From contig JAHLJT010009436.1 in NCBI GenBank assembly GCA_031308135.1, positions 124,237,366 through 124,301,365 on the forward strand: DNA of 64,000 nucleotides, given 5' to 3'. This document shows positions 24,161 through 36,969 of the stretch, in pieces. Both the position numbers and the translations under genes were made by a program. How positions within the stretch are numbered: position 1 is the first letter of the stretch; each line of letters starts with the position of its first letter. This stretch comes from Acheta domesticus (Eukaryota > Arthropoda > Insecta > Orthoptera > Gryllidae). The notes below the pieces were generated by a model that was not told the origin of the DNA, made no database searches, and was given only the letters and a program-made list of their open reading frames with translations.

Positions 24161-24565
24161 CCACTCCCCCCTTGGCCCTTTCTGTCCCTCTGCCCTCCGC
24201 GGTAAGGCCTCAGAGTCTTGGACGTGGTCGTTTCCTTCGACCTGTGAGCGTGGCCTTTCGGGCTATGTGCATTCCCTGGCCGTCTTCCGCCTGCCGCGGC
24301 CACTGCAGCGCGAGGCGCCCGTTCTGGAAGTTGCGCGTTCAGGGATAATTGGAAGCGGACGCTCGCGGCCAACGCGCCGCCCCGGGCCCTGCTCCGCCGC
24401 TGCCGCCGGCGCCCCGCCTCTGTAATTACCGCAGCGAAGGGTGGCCTACGCCCTCCGCGTCCTCCTCCATCGCCTCCTCCTCCCTCCACCACCGCCACTG
24501 CCTCCGCCTATCTCCTCTTCCGCCACCGCAAACGCCTTTGTGTCAGTCTCAGCCTCCGCCTTCGC
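24161..24565. other. GC-rich island 12
   Basis: A CpG-rich left half with a TAATTAC core at about 24423, and a CCTCC-rich pyrimidine right half (24455-24560). The - strand 125-codon frame is Gly/Arg rich from composition. Confidence 0.5.
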
Positions 24566-27500
24566 CTTCTCAAAGTACGAATAGTACGAATAATGATGGA
24601 ATACTCGAATGCTCCGTTATTTACTGCACATTTTAATGTTCTAAAATTCATTGGTATGCTTGACATAATGTATACTACAGCTTCCTTTACATTAGTACGT
24701 AGTTTGACACTTACGTACTTAATGTGCGTATGTATGTGTATGTATATATAATCCGATTCAGTTGCAGGGAAACCAATGTAATAGTCTCTTCACAAAAATT
24801 GTATATTCAATTATTTCATTCTTGCATAAAATCTAATTTATTTTTATAATATTAAAATTTTAACTAATACTTAAACTAATTATAATTAAATTTAAGTTTC
24901 GTACTTCTCTGTTACACATTCGAGCTCTAAATATACTAGCGTACCCGTGCGAGAACTCTCGCATGCTCTCTTCCTTATTTTTCCATTTCCTAAGCCTGTA
25001 GTACTTATTTTTCTTCAAGACCCTCTTATCCTCCGTCACTTGTTCTACTATGTTCCTATACATGTTGACAAGGGTGTATCAATTAATAAACCCTTGTCAA
25101 TACAAACTTTTCTTTTTTAACTTTATTATCGAGCAAAGAGGTACACCGGTGTAATTCAATCGCACAGAATATCAAGTAATTAGTAATTTCACAAACAGGT
25201 GTATATTCTACATGTTCTGAACAGGTAGAATCGATAAGCGTGGAGCCAGCAAAATGTAATAGAATTGTCAAGAAGATCTCATCCTGTAGATTAGGGTGTG
25301 AGGCCTCAAAGTTTTGGTTCTTCAGACCCTAGAACGCTTCTAGGAGTTATTTAACGATTAAGATTCATACATCCAGACATGCGTTGGGGATTGCATATTA
25401 CATGAATATTTAGATGCGTTTGTTAAACATCCTTCATATTTTTCAAGTCGAAGTGCAATTCGTCACGTCGTCGTGAAATTATCTCTCCAGAGACTTCATT
25501 TATACAGATTGGTTGCGTGTGAGAACCGTAAAGGGAAGGTATGCTACTGAAATAATATAGGAGACGATTTTAACACGAGATCTAGAGGGAAGATTCCTGT
25601 TCGACCGACGTCGTAATCTTCTCTTCCTAACGTCGGTGTCAGTGTTATTCTTTTATCTCTTTAATAAGGAGTGTGCGCATTTTTGGCAACACCTCCTGCC
25701 ATTCCACCCTCTCGCTGCATTTATGAAGCTACTTACGCTCTGCTCTAATCGTAATTAATTCATTTATCCATTCATATTAATTCAATATAATATTAATTTA
25801 TCGTCATTAATTTTCTCTTTTGTTCTCCTCATTTCTTTGTTTTTCGCAGACTCCAAAGCATTGGAGCATTTGCCCCGTTTTGTTTGTTTTTTCTCTTTGA
25901 GAACACATAGCGTCATTTTATCTCCGTCTTAGAGTTCCTTGGAGCTACCTTCGTTTCTCAAATATTGTTTTAAAGAATAGGTATTAACGTTCAAATATAT
26001 CGTTGGAGCTGAAGAACGTACTCCAACTCATATGCGATTTTAATGAAACTATAAAATGTGCCATTTTAGCTAGATGTCATTCCAAGCGCGAGAGGGCACA
26101 TCTGATAGATTGATTTAAGTCTTCAACTCGCGATAGAAAACACTAAATCATTAGCTTGGACATATGCTGCTATCTGTGTGCCTCTTTCTGAAGCGAAACC
26201 ATAAACGTCTTGTGCTGTCTATCGAGGCAATGCCAAGGTCAAGCTTCCATTGTTCATTCATTCAAGTATTCATCATCATCAGCTGGCAAGTGAATGACGT
26301 GCGTAATAGCGATATGTCTATGACAATATTGAGAAGACAAACACCATTTTCAGCGAAGAGTTGTAAATTAAATACTTCATTGTAAAACGAAGTTTCAAAA
26401 GACAAAGACCATTCAATGGCTTTTATATGAAGCATTATAACAGGCCTGTACACACGAACTGAATGAACAGAAGGTTTTGATATGGTGTTACGTTTTTTAC
26501 ACAAATCATGATCAAGAAACAATGTAGGGTGCTAAGCGCCTCTGCTGTTGCATTTGCACGAGTAACTTAAAATGAATTTTAGTTGTTTTTTAAATCAAAA
26601 TCATCACTCCTTAGTTTTAGAAAAAACAAGAATTTACATTAAAATAACATTACTTCACATATGGACATCAAATTATTTTTACATTTTACAATCTTTGCTG
26701 CTTTCAACTAAGTTCTACGTTACTTTCTGGATACTTTTAGGCTTTGTTTTTTTTATGCTCTTTAAGCAATTTATATACCTGGCATTCATCGTGGATGTCC
26801 TTAGAAAAATAAGCTCCACCATCGGCAGGAAGATCCCTCAGTCGTACCGTTTGCTATATCTATTTGCGGAAGGTTTTCCTTTCACGCAAACTTCCGAATG
26901 ACGCAGGGTTAAATAAAAAAGGCGTCACATCACGGATCAGAAATACGGAGCATCTGGGTCGCAGCGACTGGAATATTCCAGCACCGTCCCTGTGGCCTGT
27001 GAATCAGCACGCAAACACTTGCAGACGAGAGAAAGGAAACGAATTCTGGCACAGAGATGACCACATTCTCGCGGCTATTCTTGATGCACATGTAACATGT
27101 GAAAAATAGTGAGTGATAAATGACTGTAGTAACGCGAGTATTTCTTACTTGAAACTGAAGAATCATCTTGTGTTGTCCACGCAGGTGGTCTTAAATCTCT
27201 TACTTTCATTACATCATTTGTGGTTCTGAAGAAGTGTTATCGGATGTAAATTATATCTAAATTCATTGATCCCCTCAGTATATAATTTGCTAAGAAAATA
27301 TTACAGTTTTTAAACGTAAGAAACCGTTTAAAAAATACTGTAGAATTATTACGGCTGGATAGGGAATTAGCCCACAAGGGTACATAAAAAATGTTTAAGA
27401 CGATAACGAAAAGTTAGCTGATTTAGTAAGAAGATGGCGGATTTAGTGAATCAGGCGCACATTCAATTCGCAACGCATAATAAGCTGCAACACGATTTAC

Positions 27501-28060
27501 CATCACGCATACCTCGAAAACGGTTTCATGTAGGACTCTTATCACCACCTTTCGAGGGATTCGAGTTAAGTTTTTGTATGCTGTGGTCCACAAAATGAGT
27601 CCTTTTTCGGAGTTCTATTCGGTTTTGGAAGGTTCCTTCATCCCGTAACAGGGTTACCAGAAACGCTAGAAGTTGGGTTCTACTCTGAAGCTATTTTTAT
27701 ATAATAAGCTAAATTTATTTTGTGGTAATATATTACTTTCACCAAAACATTGTAGAGTCAAAATCCACATTGAAAGTACTTGATACTGATAGTGTTTTTT
27801 TTTTCTCAAAACGTTTGTATGTGTGACAGCCCGTTTGTCTGTAGAACTATTTACCGCCTAAACTTTACCACATGAGCATTTTATATTTCCCGATCTGGCT
27901 GATCCACAGCACCTCGAAATATGAAACAGATCCTTTAATTTTGGGATGTTCTTTTCATGAAGCTCCCCAGGTCATATTCAACATTTTTCTCAAAAAAGTA
28001 TCCAAAATGTATGGCATACTTCCGTTCTTTATTAAAACCTCCGATATTTCGAATTTTGCT
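24566..28060. other. AT-rich desert (3.5 kb)
   Basis: The longest run without a GC island. Frames up to 109 codons occur (26572-26901, +) but look random and hydrophobic because of T-richness. A TA/TG-rich microsatellite-like run lies at about 24725-24748. A hairpin lies at 27302-27342 (separate entry). No gene can be supported. Confidence 0.5.
27302..27342. repeat. Imperfect hairpin
   Basis: TTTAAACG and CGTTTAAA form a perfect 8-bp inner stem around a 9-nt loop. ACAG and CTGT pair outside after a small internal mismatch. Function unknown. Confidence 0.6.
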
Positions 28061-28165
28061 TGATGATGTAACCGATAAAATGTCTGCTCGAGGATCCTGT
28101 GCGCCTAAGTTCGAATCCCAAATTAGGAAAATATTTTTGTGGACTGGAAACACTTTTGCAGGTTC
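28055..28165 (+). mobile_element. tRNA-like SINE head (degenerate)
   Basis: AGTTCGAATCC at 28108-28118 matches the Pol III B box (GGTTCGANTCC) at all but one position. About 40 bp upstream, TAACCGATAAAATGTCTGCTC resembles a decayed Leu/Ser-tRNA A box. Acceptor pairing is absent, so this is a tRNA-derived repeat rather than a tRNA gene. The 3' limit is uncertain. Confidence 0.35.
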
Positions 28166-28394
28166 AACTCGCGTTACTATATTATGTAACCGTTACAAAT
28201 ACTATGGAGTGCGAGGTGTTTATCATCACTAGTTTCTATTTCATCTGCGTCAATTTTTTGTCTCTCTGTGTGTGTTAGGCATTGGTCTGATGAGCACTTC
28301 AAACCCATAGTACTGGAAATCTCGACTATTAATGAAGCACGGGTCTATTTGCAGCTCATAAAACATTGATTGCATCCTGAAAGTCCGCCCGCCA

Positions 28395-28905
28395 GTTCGC
28401 GTGACTGCGCTGTCGGCGATGTGTCCGGTCGGGGGACGGGCGGGAACTGCATCCCGGACGCGTAATCGCGTGGGCGGAGCTGCCCTCCCGTTTTCCCCCG
28501 CGCGGCCCGGTGCTCTACCCCCGCCGCCGCCACGGCGCTTCCATCCGGCGCCAGAGCGCGCCCCCGCGGCCAAACACTGGAGGTTCCCAGGCCCGCCGCC
28601 AGGGTGTGCCAGCGTCGAGCGCTGGCGTCGCGGATGCTCACGGCGCTGGTATCGCTGGCGACGCTAGCGACGCTGCGCTGAGGGCGCTGGAGGCGGCGGC
28701 GCCGGCGCTGGTGGCGCTGGTGGAGGCCGAGGCGGGAGGCCCAGCTGCAGTGCTCCGTTGTAATCCTCGATCCAATTCCTCCGTCTCCGAGCTACAGAGG
28801 CGGGCCACCCGGCAGCGGCGCCACTGCGGAGTCGGCTGCGTTGCGAGAACGAGCGGACAGTGCGAAGCGTGTCTGGAGACAGCTGCGGATGGCGGAGAAG
28901 GGCGT
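28395..28905. other. GC-rich island 13 with GCGCTGG-type repeats
   Basis: CpG-rich. From 28605 to 28735 the + strand is a loose repeat of GCTGGCG/GCGCTGG units. In the 170-codon + frame this reads as an Ala-rich stretch followed by a basic segment with scattered Cys. It is the most protein-like of the island frames, but the Ala run is explained by the repeat and no domain is recognised. Confidence 0.45.
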
Positions 28906-30470
28906 CGACGCGTTGAATGGATCCAAGAACCGTCCAGAGATGAAAAACTCAGAGTTTTCCTTTTTTTAAATTCCCTTAGTTTCTACTTGATTGCAAAGGA
29001 ATCAAGGGAATTATTGGTTTGATAATTTACTTTAAATTTGCGTAATATAAAAATAAACTAGATGTCCACATTCTTTGTAAAATTCGTTCCTCTTTATACT
29101 CTGTCCATTTCGATTACGAAATCTTGAAATGTATAAAATATCCAATAGAAAAATATTCTAATAATCAATGAGTTTACCATTAAAACACTGCAGCTTATCT
29201 GAAAACGAATGACATGCCTGACCGTTGACTTTTCTGATAAATATTGGTGTCTTGCTGTAATTTGACAGCATATACTTTTGGCAAAAATCCCGCAGTTTAT
29301 TGATTTTTTAATCGTGTTAATACTTCTTTATTACAAGCTTTATTAGAAATATTAGTTAAATTGAGGTACATTCATGATAATTTGGTTTTTGTAAGCATTT
29401 TTATTGTAATAATGAGCAAGAAATATAAAGATTTGATTTAGAAAAACAATTCTGTACCAGTGTTTATCTTAAGTTTCATAAAGAATTCATGAACATGTTT
29501 TACTATAATAGTTTAGAAGTTCTTAAACCAATGAACAGGTGAAGAAATTATGTACACCACCGAAGAAAATAGAAAATGTTACTATTCCTGCGTATCTTGT
29601 ATGATTTAGGTGATGAAAATGTATTTCGTTGAAGTGACAGATGTGATTAGGCCATTGAAGTGGCAGGTGCGCCTAGAGAGTTAGTAACTCTCTACTGGAA
29701 GTTGACTCTTGTTATTCTGGACGACTGATGTCGAATTATACTGGTTGTCCCACCATTATCACCCCCATATTTTTTAACCGGTTCATGAAATGAACCGAAA
29801 CTTTCGCTCAACTGACTCATAAGGCCAATAATGTCACAGAGATATTGTTCGTAATATTTTTAGATTTGAAGAAATTTAGTTACTTTTGATTTGTTAAATA
29901 AAACTATATTTTTAAAACAAGAACAATGAAGTACCATTTGTTAATGATCTTTTTGTTAATTTTAGACACGTGATTTGTAATTCTAGACAGTAGTTTGTTC
30001 GAGCAATATTTTTCCTTTTAGCAGCTCTTGCTGGAATCGCCTTCGGGGCAAGTAGCCTTCGCGGTGATGTCGAGATCTTTAGACTTGAGAGGCGACAGGA
30101 AGGGAGGGGAAACTATCCGTTGAATTCGTTGCTGCTGCAGAATTCACTACTGAACGTGTGAATGAATTACCAACATACTCGACAGAGAAGGAGCATTTCT
30201 TAGTTATAATCACAAATTCAAACTTCCCGTGGGTAAAGTGATAAGCTTGTGTAAAGTGTATGCATAAAGTGGTAGTCTCATGACAAATATCAAAAGAAAA
30301 ACATTCCTTATTTGTTGTTCACCCACAGTGCATCATAGAACATACATTCGAACGTTTCTCAAAGTTTTTCTACTTATTGGTGCGAATATTAGATTACTCG
30401 TCAGGAAGATGATCGGGCTTTTCTTTTATAATACGGAAGGATTTATTAGTTGTTACAATTCGAATGAGGT
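28906..30470. other. AT-rich spacer
   Basis: AT-rich, with no supportable gene. A short balanced patch near 30,030-30,110 shows nothing recognisable. Confidence 0.55.
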
Positions 30471-30474
30471 CTTG

Positions 30475-30900
30475 GTCAGAGCCGGTCGGTGTGCTCTTGA
30501 GGAGCCTGCAGAGGACATGGTACTGCGCAGTACGACGCCGCCGCCGCCGAGCCCTGAAAAGCCAAAGAGCGCGTGCGGCGGGAACAATCGGGGGCGGGCG
30601 GACGCAGGTGGAGGTGAGAACCCGAACGTGACTGCGCGCCCGCCGATAGAATCAGGGCGACGTCGACCCCGCCGCCGCCAATGACGCACGCGGACCGCCG
30701 CGGCGCCGGCGCCGGCAGCGACAGGGCCCGCCCACCCATCCGCCCATCCGCCCGCCTCTATGCAGCGGCGGGATTAGCGGGAGATGCATAACGACGCGCT
30801 CTTGTCCGGAGCTCGCCGCGCGGACCCGCTTTCGGGCGAACGCGCGCCGTTGGAATGGATGCAGTGGCGCGTGCGGTGCAAACAGATGCTGTAGCGATGG
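30475..30900. promoter_or_regulatory. GC-rich island 14, possible first-exon context
   Basis: A CpG-rich island. An ATG at 30518 in a fair start context (GAGGACATGG) opens a Pro/Ser/Lys-rich frame of 56 codons, with a GTGAGA donor-like site at 30612. This could be a short first coding exon, but the sequence matches no family I know and the donor lacks a good exon end. Confidence 0.25.
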
Positions 30901-31789
30901 AAAGAAGGGATTGTTCGGAAAGTACGAGTATGAGCTATGTAAATGGATTCGGTAGTTATAAATGATACTGTTTTTTGCCTGTCTCTTTGTTGAAAAGTGT
31001 AGAGTCTTAATGAATTCTATTACTTGATATGTTCGTGTCTGAATTATATTTTACGCGGATTATTTGTGTGAAAAAAATCTTTATATTTTTTGTAATGCGA
31101 ATAATGTGATACGAATAACTAATACTGCTTTATCTTCTGCATAATACAGCGGTAATAAACAAAAACCATACATCCTTTTTTTAATAAGCCGAAAGTACGC
31201 CGACGTGTGTGTACGTTAGCTGTATGTGACGTTTTGACATAGTTGAACCTGTAATCGAGTTCCGAGGTCTTTGCTACATCATATATTTTCAACATTATGT
31301 TCGTAAATATATAGTATTTAGCAGATTTTACTATTCACGGTTGGTTTTCGATTGAAACACTTTGTACTTAAAATTTCTACTCCACGAACTGTCTTTTAGT
31401 AAATAGGGTTTGGCTTAATTTATCAAAAACGTTCGTTGATTCAGCTGGCCCGGCCGATGTCACCATATGTGTACAGAACGGTCCTACTGGCTTAGAGCGT
31501 TCACGTGAAAAAAAACAGGTGGTGAAAGAAGGCAATGTGTGCAAATGTGGATGTGTGTGGAAGGTGCAAGCAAGGGCAACGTGCTGCAACATATCGTAGT
31601 CTCCTGTCGCTATAGCTCGTCACCGCGGCTGTGAGTAGCATCGTTATCTGTAACATAATGTTAAAAATAATTACTTATTCTCTCGTTCGGGCAAGCGCCA
31701 CTGATCTCTCACGTACTCTGTTGCTTCCTTATGTATCAATATCGCCTATGTAAATATTATCACGTGAACCATCGTCACCTACTCCTTTA

Positions 31790-32290
31790 AAATCCGTTCG
31801 CTCTCCGAATCTTGGAATCCTCCGCCTCATTCACTGGCTCCATTGTACCCTCTTCTCCCGTCGCCGCCGCCACCGCCGCCGCCATCTCGCCGCAACGCCG
31901 AACTCCGTGCACCACGGCCATCGAAGCCGCCGCCGCCTCCGTCGGAAACAATAGCGCACGCATTTCGTATTTCCGGCGTGGGAGAGGACGAGCGGTCGGG
32001 CGAGCCGCACAAAGCGAATTGCACCCGGCCGGAGCAATCGGGACACGTGAGTCCACCCGCCTTCGCAGTCCGACTCTGGCGACTCCCCGCAACTCCCCGC
32101 GATCCCCGCCCTCCTCACCCCACCCACCCATACTCTGCGACTAGCGCCGCCCGCAGCCGCCGCCACCGGTTAGGTGGCACGAACGCGTCTAGGCAGGTGG
32201 AAGAGATGCGGTGCGAGCGGCCGAGTGCGGAGTACAATGGCACTCGGAAGGGGATGCCGCAGGCGAGCGAGAGGTGAGCGAATTGGTTGG
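31790..32290. other. GC-rich island 15
   Basis: CpG-rich with CCGCCGCC runs at the left. Five overlapping frames stay open on the two strands. No promoter motif set is recognised. Confidence 0.5.
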
Positions 32291-32500
32291 AGGGAGTGCA
32301 TGGGAAGGGCGGTGCCCTCGGACAAAGGTGATGCGGTCGGGATGCGGGAGCGGGAACGAAACGGCGGATTCGAACACGGCTGGAAACAAAGAGCAGAAGA
32401 TACGCGGAGGGAAACAGCTGAGGGAGATTATACAGCGAGAGTGCAATGACAATGGAAGCGGGAGCGTAAGGGAGAAAAAAGTTCCAGGTAAATGAAGATG
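32190..32500 (+). other. Purine-skewed tract
   Basis: The + strand is strongly purine-rich (GGAGCGGGA/GAAACGG style) for about 300 bp, so the - strand frame (158 codons, 32115-32591) stays open. Purine tracts next to a GC island can form triplex DNA or mark nucleosome-poor DNA; this role is inferred. Confidence 0.4.
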
Positions 32501-32599
32501 AATGGGAATGTTCACGTGCGCGGCTGTGAATTACCGAAGGAGTCTCTGAACGTGTGAGGAAGGTCATGGCTCGCCGCGTGGGACGGCGCAAAGTTTTCT

Positions 32600-33850
32600 A
32601 ATGCAGTACACGACACAGACGTGTGGGAAGCTCGAGGGACAGCGTTGCAATAAGGCCAGACTGTACAGACAACCTCTTGCGGGTGCAGGTGCAGAGGTTC
32701 TTTGCATCCTCTTATCTGGCCGCTGAACCGTCCTCTTTATGCAACTCGATTCACTCTCTCTCGTCCGCCACTAGCTGTCTAGCTGCTGTAACATGCCAAG
32801 AAGAAAAGAATACGTATCGACTAAGAGACATATTTGACTTATCTTGCTTGTCTATCATTCCGTTACATGTATATATCTACGTCCATTTCACATCTTAATT
32901 GTAATTTTATTCAAAGTGTTAGTAATGATTGGAGAATTTCTTAGAAATGTGGGGAAAGAGGTGGTTGAATTATTGCATAAAATATTTCCTGTTTATTTAA
33001 ATACGAACTAATAGAATTATATTTGTGGGATTCAAGGATATAACGTATATAACTCGGAAAGTTAGCACATATGAAGAGTTTGATTTCAGTAGTATGCGTG
33101 CGTGCTTTTTAGTTTGCATCTTTTCCTCTCCACACCTAAACTTTCTCTGTATCTGCAATCAAGAATGTACTTGGATGTTTGTAACAGATGTTCTACTATT
33201 TTTCTTGACTAGTAGGAACGTCGAGCGTAACCGAGGGAAAACGCTTTCTCATCTGCAGCCCTGCAGATTGCTCTAAGGGAGCCATTACACCGTAGCAGAT
33301 TACTACATATTATCACAGGATATCCTGCGCTTGCTCCGTTTCCACGAAGATTTTCTCTCGTCGCGGCCAACGACCTTTCTGTGTTCTCTTTCCTCCTCGC
33401 GGAAGAGGCAAGGTGGAGCTGGCGACTCCTTCTGTTTTGAACGACGCACTGAGGACCGAAAGACATCAAAGCGCATGTGCTGTATTTGTTGGCTGCTTTG
33501 TTGAATCGAGTTCTTCAACCTGCCAAAATCGAAATTCTGTATCATTAGTAGAAAAAACTAATAAAAATGAGTTCCATATTTGATTTCCGTGTTTAAAAGT
33601 TTCCTCTTAATTTTAAGGAATCCTGATGATAGTTGTCTGACTGATAGTGACAAAACTTTCTTTCTACATAAAAAAAAACTTTTTTACCTTTTAGGAGTAT
33701 CCTTTTCTATGTTTCCGCGTAGACATGCATTTTTTCGTAAAGAAACTTATCGTTCACTTTATTTCATTACCTAATCCCTCTCTCGGAAAATATGAAAATT
33801 GCATCTGAAGTTACTTGTTGCACTGTTTGCTAATACGTGTCTTGTGATCC
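32600..33850. other. AT-rich spacer
   Basis: No supportable feature. Confidence 0.5.
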
Positions 33851-33854
33851 ACTT

Positions 33855-34230
33855 GGACCAAGCGCGCTAAGGCGCTGGCGAGGAAGCCGGGCGACGGCCT
33901 CGTGTGGGCGTGTCAGAGAGCGAGGGGCGAGGCGAGCGCGAGGCGGGGGCGGGAGGTCGCGCCCGCGGGGAGGGCGCGTCGTTGCCGAGGCAACCGCGCC
34001 CGGAAGACGGCACGGCGCGGCGCGGCGACGGCCGCCGCGTCGAGGGGCGAGCGAGAGGAGAGAGAGGTCCAGCTGGCGGCGCCGATAACCCGCCTCGGAA
34101 AACTACTTATCTAGGGAGCGCGGAGGCGTGGCCGGCCGCGAGGCGAGGCGGCGGGCCGGCGGCCGGGCCGGGCACTTTCCGGGCGGAGAGCGCAGGCGCC
34201 ACGGGCGCGCTTTGTTGTAAAGTGCTCGTT
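33855..34230. promoter_or_regulatory. GC-rich island 16 with RFX-like X-box
   Basis: A dense CpG island, G-rich on the + strand, containing an X-box-like palindrome (separate entry) and GCGAG-type pentamers at about 33920-33946. Three + frames and none of them recognisable. Confidence 0.45.
33981..33994. promoter_or_regulatory. RFX X-box-like motif
   Basis: GTTGCC and GGCAAC are inverted half-sites separated by GA. The half-sites match the RFX consensus fully; the spacer is GA instead of AT. This is the second such site in a GC island of this window (see 2789). Confidence 0.4.
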
Positions 34231-34479
34231 AGACCAGGAGGTTTCCCTCTCGCTTATTTGCGGAAGTAGGAGATTGCTTTATCCCGGACCATCGCGACAT
34301 CAGAGTGAAATTTCATTATTGCTTAGGCTTTTCTCCTTACTAGCAATAGAGGTTATTGAGATAATAATTGACTGACGTCTTGGGAAAGCAGAGTTTGTTT
34401 CTTAAAAACAAAACGTTTTTGCCTCATAAACTTGATATTCTTTCCTTGAATACGTGTGAGTTAATTGGTCCTTCAATGA

Positions 34480-34790
34480 ATAATGGTTCTTCAAATCAAT
34501 AATCATATCAGTGACAGACCATTACTTGATATCTGTTGAGTGATTACTGTGGAAACTTTGAATAAATGATCCTCAGATTTGTACCAGAACTGAAAGTAGC
34601 GCGGATACTTTTATGACCTCCCTGCACGATGCATTTCCATTAATCGATTGACTGTGAAACATTAATCAAATGAATACTTTTTTGAGACCGTGATTGTGAA
34701 CAACTAATCACCTCTTCAAGAATTGGATAACTCATTGATTAGGGAAGAAAAGGGATGTGAAAATGTGTCTGACGATTAATTTTTTCCTCC
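34480..34790. promoter_or_regulatory. GATTA/TAATC cluster (candidate enhancer)
   Basis: Several GATTA cores lie within about 310 bp: TCAATAATCAT, GTGATTAC, TAATCGATTG, ATTAATCAAATG (a TGATTAAT PBC-Hox site on the - strand, 34661-34668), CTAATCAC, TTGATTAG and CGATTAAT. PBC-Hox or K50-type homeodomain binding is possible. The AT-rich context makes chance more likely than at 21.8 kb. Confidence 0.25.
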
Positions 34791-36965
34791 ATTGTTCCGA
34801 AAGAATATTTTCGTAGCGTTTTCCTATTTCCCAGAAACATATTCTTAAATTTTGGTAGGCACAATCGAATATTCAAACTAACGATCACTGATTCGTGTCT
34901 CATAAAAATTAATTTAATGTGATAGTTTACTGAGATTATGGAGGACTTTTTTCATGCAAATAATAGAATAGATAAAATATGCACACTATCGTTGAAGTTC
35001 TTTCATTCTTGGCCCAGCTTCCGTGTAGGAACTCGCGCCCCAGTCGTTAAGTAAGCGTTGCGTTCGGGAAAATCCCCAGACGAGCAACTCTTAAAACTGG
35101 TGTTAGTTAATGGGACAATTAGCTATCACTTAACCGAGAAAGTGATTTTGATGCTCACGCTGTGGGGTTATGGATTCATCAGCGATGGAAAGTTGCTTCA
35201 AGGAAAAGTTTACATATTGTTTGTTTGTTTGTGACGCGTATGAATGATTTCTTCACATTCTTGAGAAAACAGTAGGTCAACGTCCAAATGATCCTTGTTT
35301 ATGTAAGAGCAGTGACATTTTGTACGTATTAGCTGTTAAATGTGTGGTTCACATCTTTCTGGTTCTTGGACTTCTGGAACGAATTCTCGGTCTTGCGGAA
35401 AATAACGTTGACGTAAGAAGTAGAAATTCAAATGATAGCAGAAGAAGTAGAAATTCGGATAAGCAGATAGTTGAAAATCTTTGAAATATTCGTTGATTAA
35501 AATTGCCGTTGTTTATTGAAATTGTTTAGTGATGATAGGGAGTATTTTTCTCATCCAAGGAAAACAATGTTCATAAAAATAAGACATTTATGTTCGTCAA
35601 ATTATACACTATCACGTTTAATATGTTATAAGTTATTCTACGATATCCTGGAACTCTCGCTTTCCTGTACACGTCACGACATATTTAGTATTCGAAAAAC
35701 ATGACTCACGCGGTCATATATTTCTCCGTCAGGAGATGAAGTCAGCCTGCAAATTACTTGAAGTGAAGAATCAAGCGCGTGTAGAATTTTAGCCTTAGCG
35801 GCATTTCTCCACGCTTAATTAAGCATCCTAAGTAAAACAGCTCGTGAAATATAACGCGACATGTATCGGCGCCAACGTTTCGTCCGCCCCGCGCCAGCCC
35901 TCGTTGGTTCCGGCCACTCGAGTGGTAGCCGTGTGAGTCGACATCCGAGGCGGCCCTGGGCACGGCGCCCGCTCCGGAACACTGTGCACACTAGATCAAA
36001 ATTCTCAGGGTAAAATTATTAAATAAAGGCGTAGTCATGTAATTTTTTGGGAGGTGAAAAGCGATTGGATTTACAGTGAGCCCTACACATCCGAAATGAG
36101 AACGCCAAAAATTGAAAATCTAAAGATTCAGAGGTTAATTTACTTTTGTCATTATATTATACACAATTTACTATTTCATCCATGTAATAAGGGTTTGAGT
36201 GAGTGTCTAAGGTTACTGTCCCCAGCGTGCGTTCAAGGACCTGGAGAAAAAGTGAGTTAATAATTATGCTGAGATATTTCTTATCGAAGGTAAAATAATA
36301 ATTAAAATTAAATTTTAATTAAATTAATTAAAATTTAATAATTAAAATTATTTAGTAAGTTTTAAAGGGCGTTAAAATAATATTAAGTTTATGATAAATT
36401 GAAGAAATGTTCTTACTTTTTATGAAGATATAGAATATCCGTTTAGTAGTTAGTAGCAAAATATCTGGCGTTACCCGGGCTTTCTTCGCATCAAATCCTT
36501 TGAAATAAGAAAATGATCAACTTTATATAAACCACGATCTTTAAAATTATTTTTAATGTAATTGGTTCAAATTTTAATAAAATACTATAATTTTCTTTGT
36601 ATTTTATTTTATAGTACATTGCTATTAGAATTTGATCTGCTCTGCTTTCCTCAGAGTCTTGCAGTCTTCTGTTAACCCTACGTTTGCTGTGTGGATACAA
36701 TATTAACTCACACTATAAATTTGTTTAAAACATTGGTTTTAAATAATAATTCTGACATTTCATATATTTGTCCACATACGTTCGGTAAGGGTGGAAAAGG
36801 AAAATGGTTTGTTAAAGGAGTTTCATCATGAAAACGAAGATATTTTAGAAAAAGTTAACTGAAACGCGATTTATTCATTTAATGTTTTATTTATATACCC
36901 TTTCAATTTTATATCCGTCTAGTAGTTAGTTGATTGAAATACTTTCAGAGTTCTATGAAAGCATT
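34791..36965. other. AT-rich desert with small GC patch
   Basis: No supportable gene. A CpG-bearing patch lies at about 35865-35985. An AT-only inverted repeat lies at 36289-36355 (separate entry). Confidence 0.5.
36289..36355. repeat. AT-only inverted repeat
   Basis: AATTAAAATTAAATTTTAATT-like arms repeat and invert on themselves across about 65 bp with almost no G or C. Such tracts extrude readily as cruciforms; a low-complexity origin is the simplest explanation. Confidence 0.7.
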
Positions 36966-36969
36966 ACTC

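Noticed and set aside
32365..32385. TGTTCGAATCC on the - strand, a near-perfect Pol III B box
   Set aside because: No A-box-like sequence lies 40-80 bp upstream on that strand, so a SINE or tRNA is not supported.
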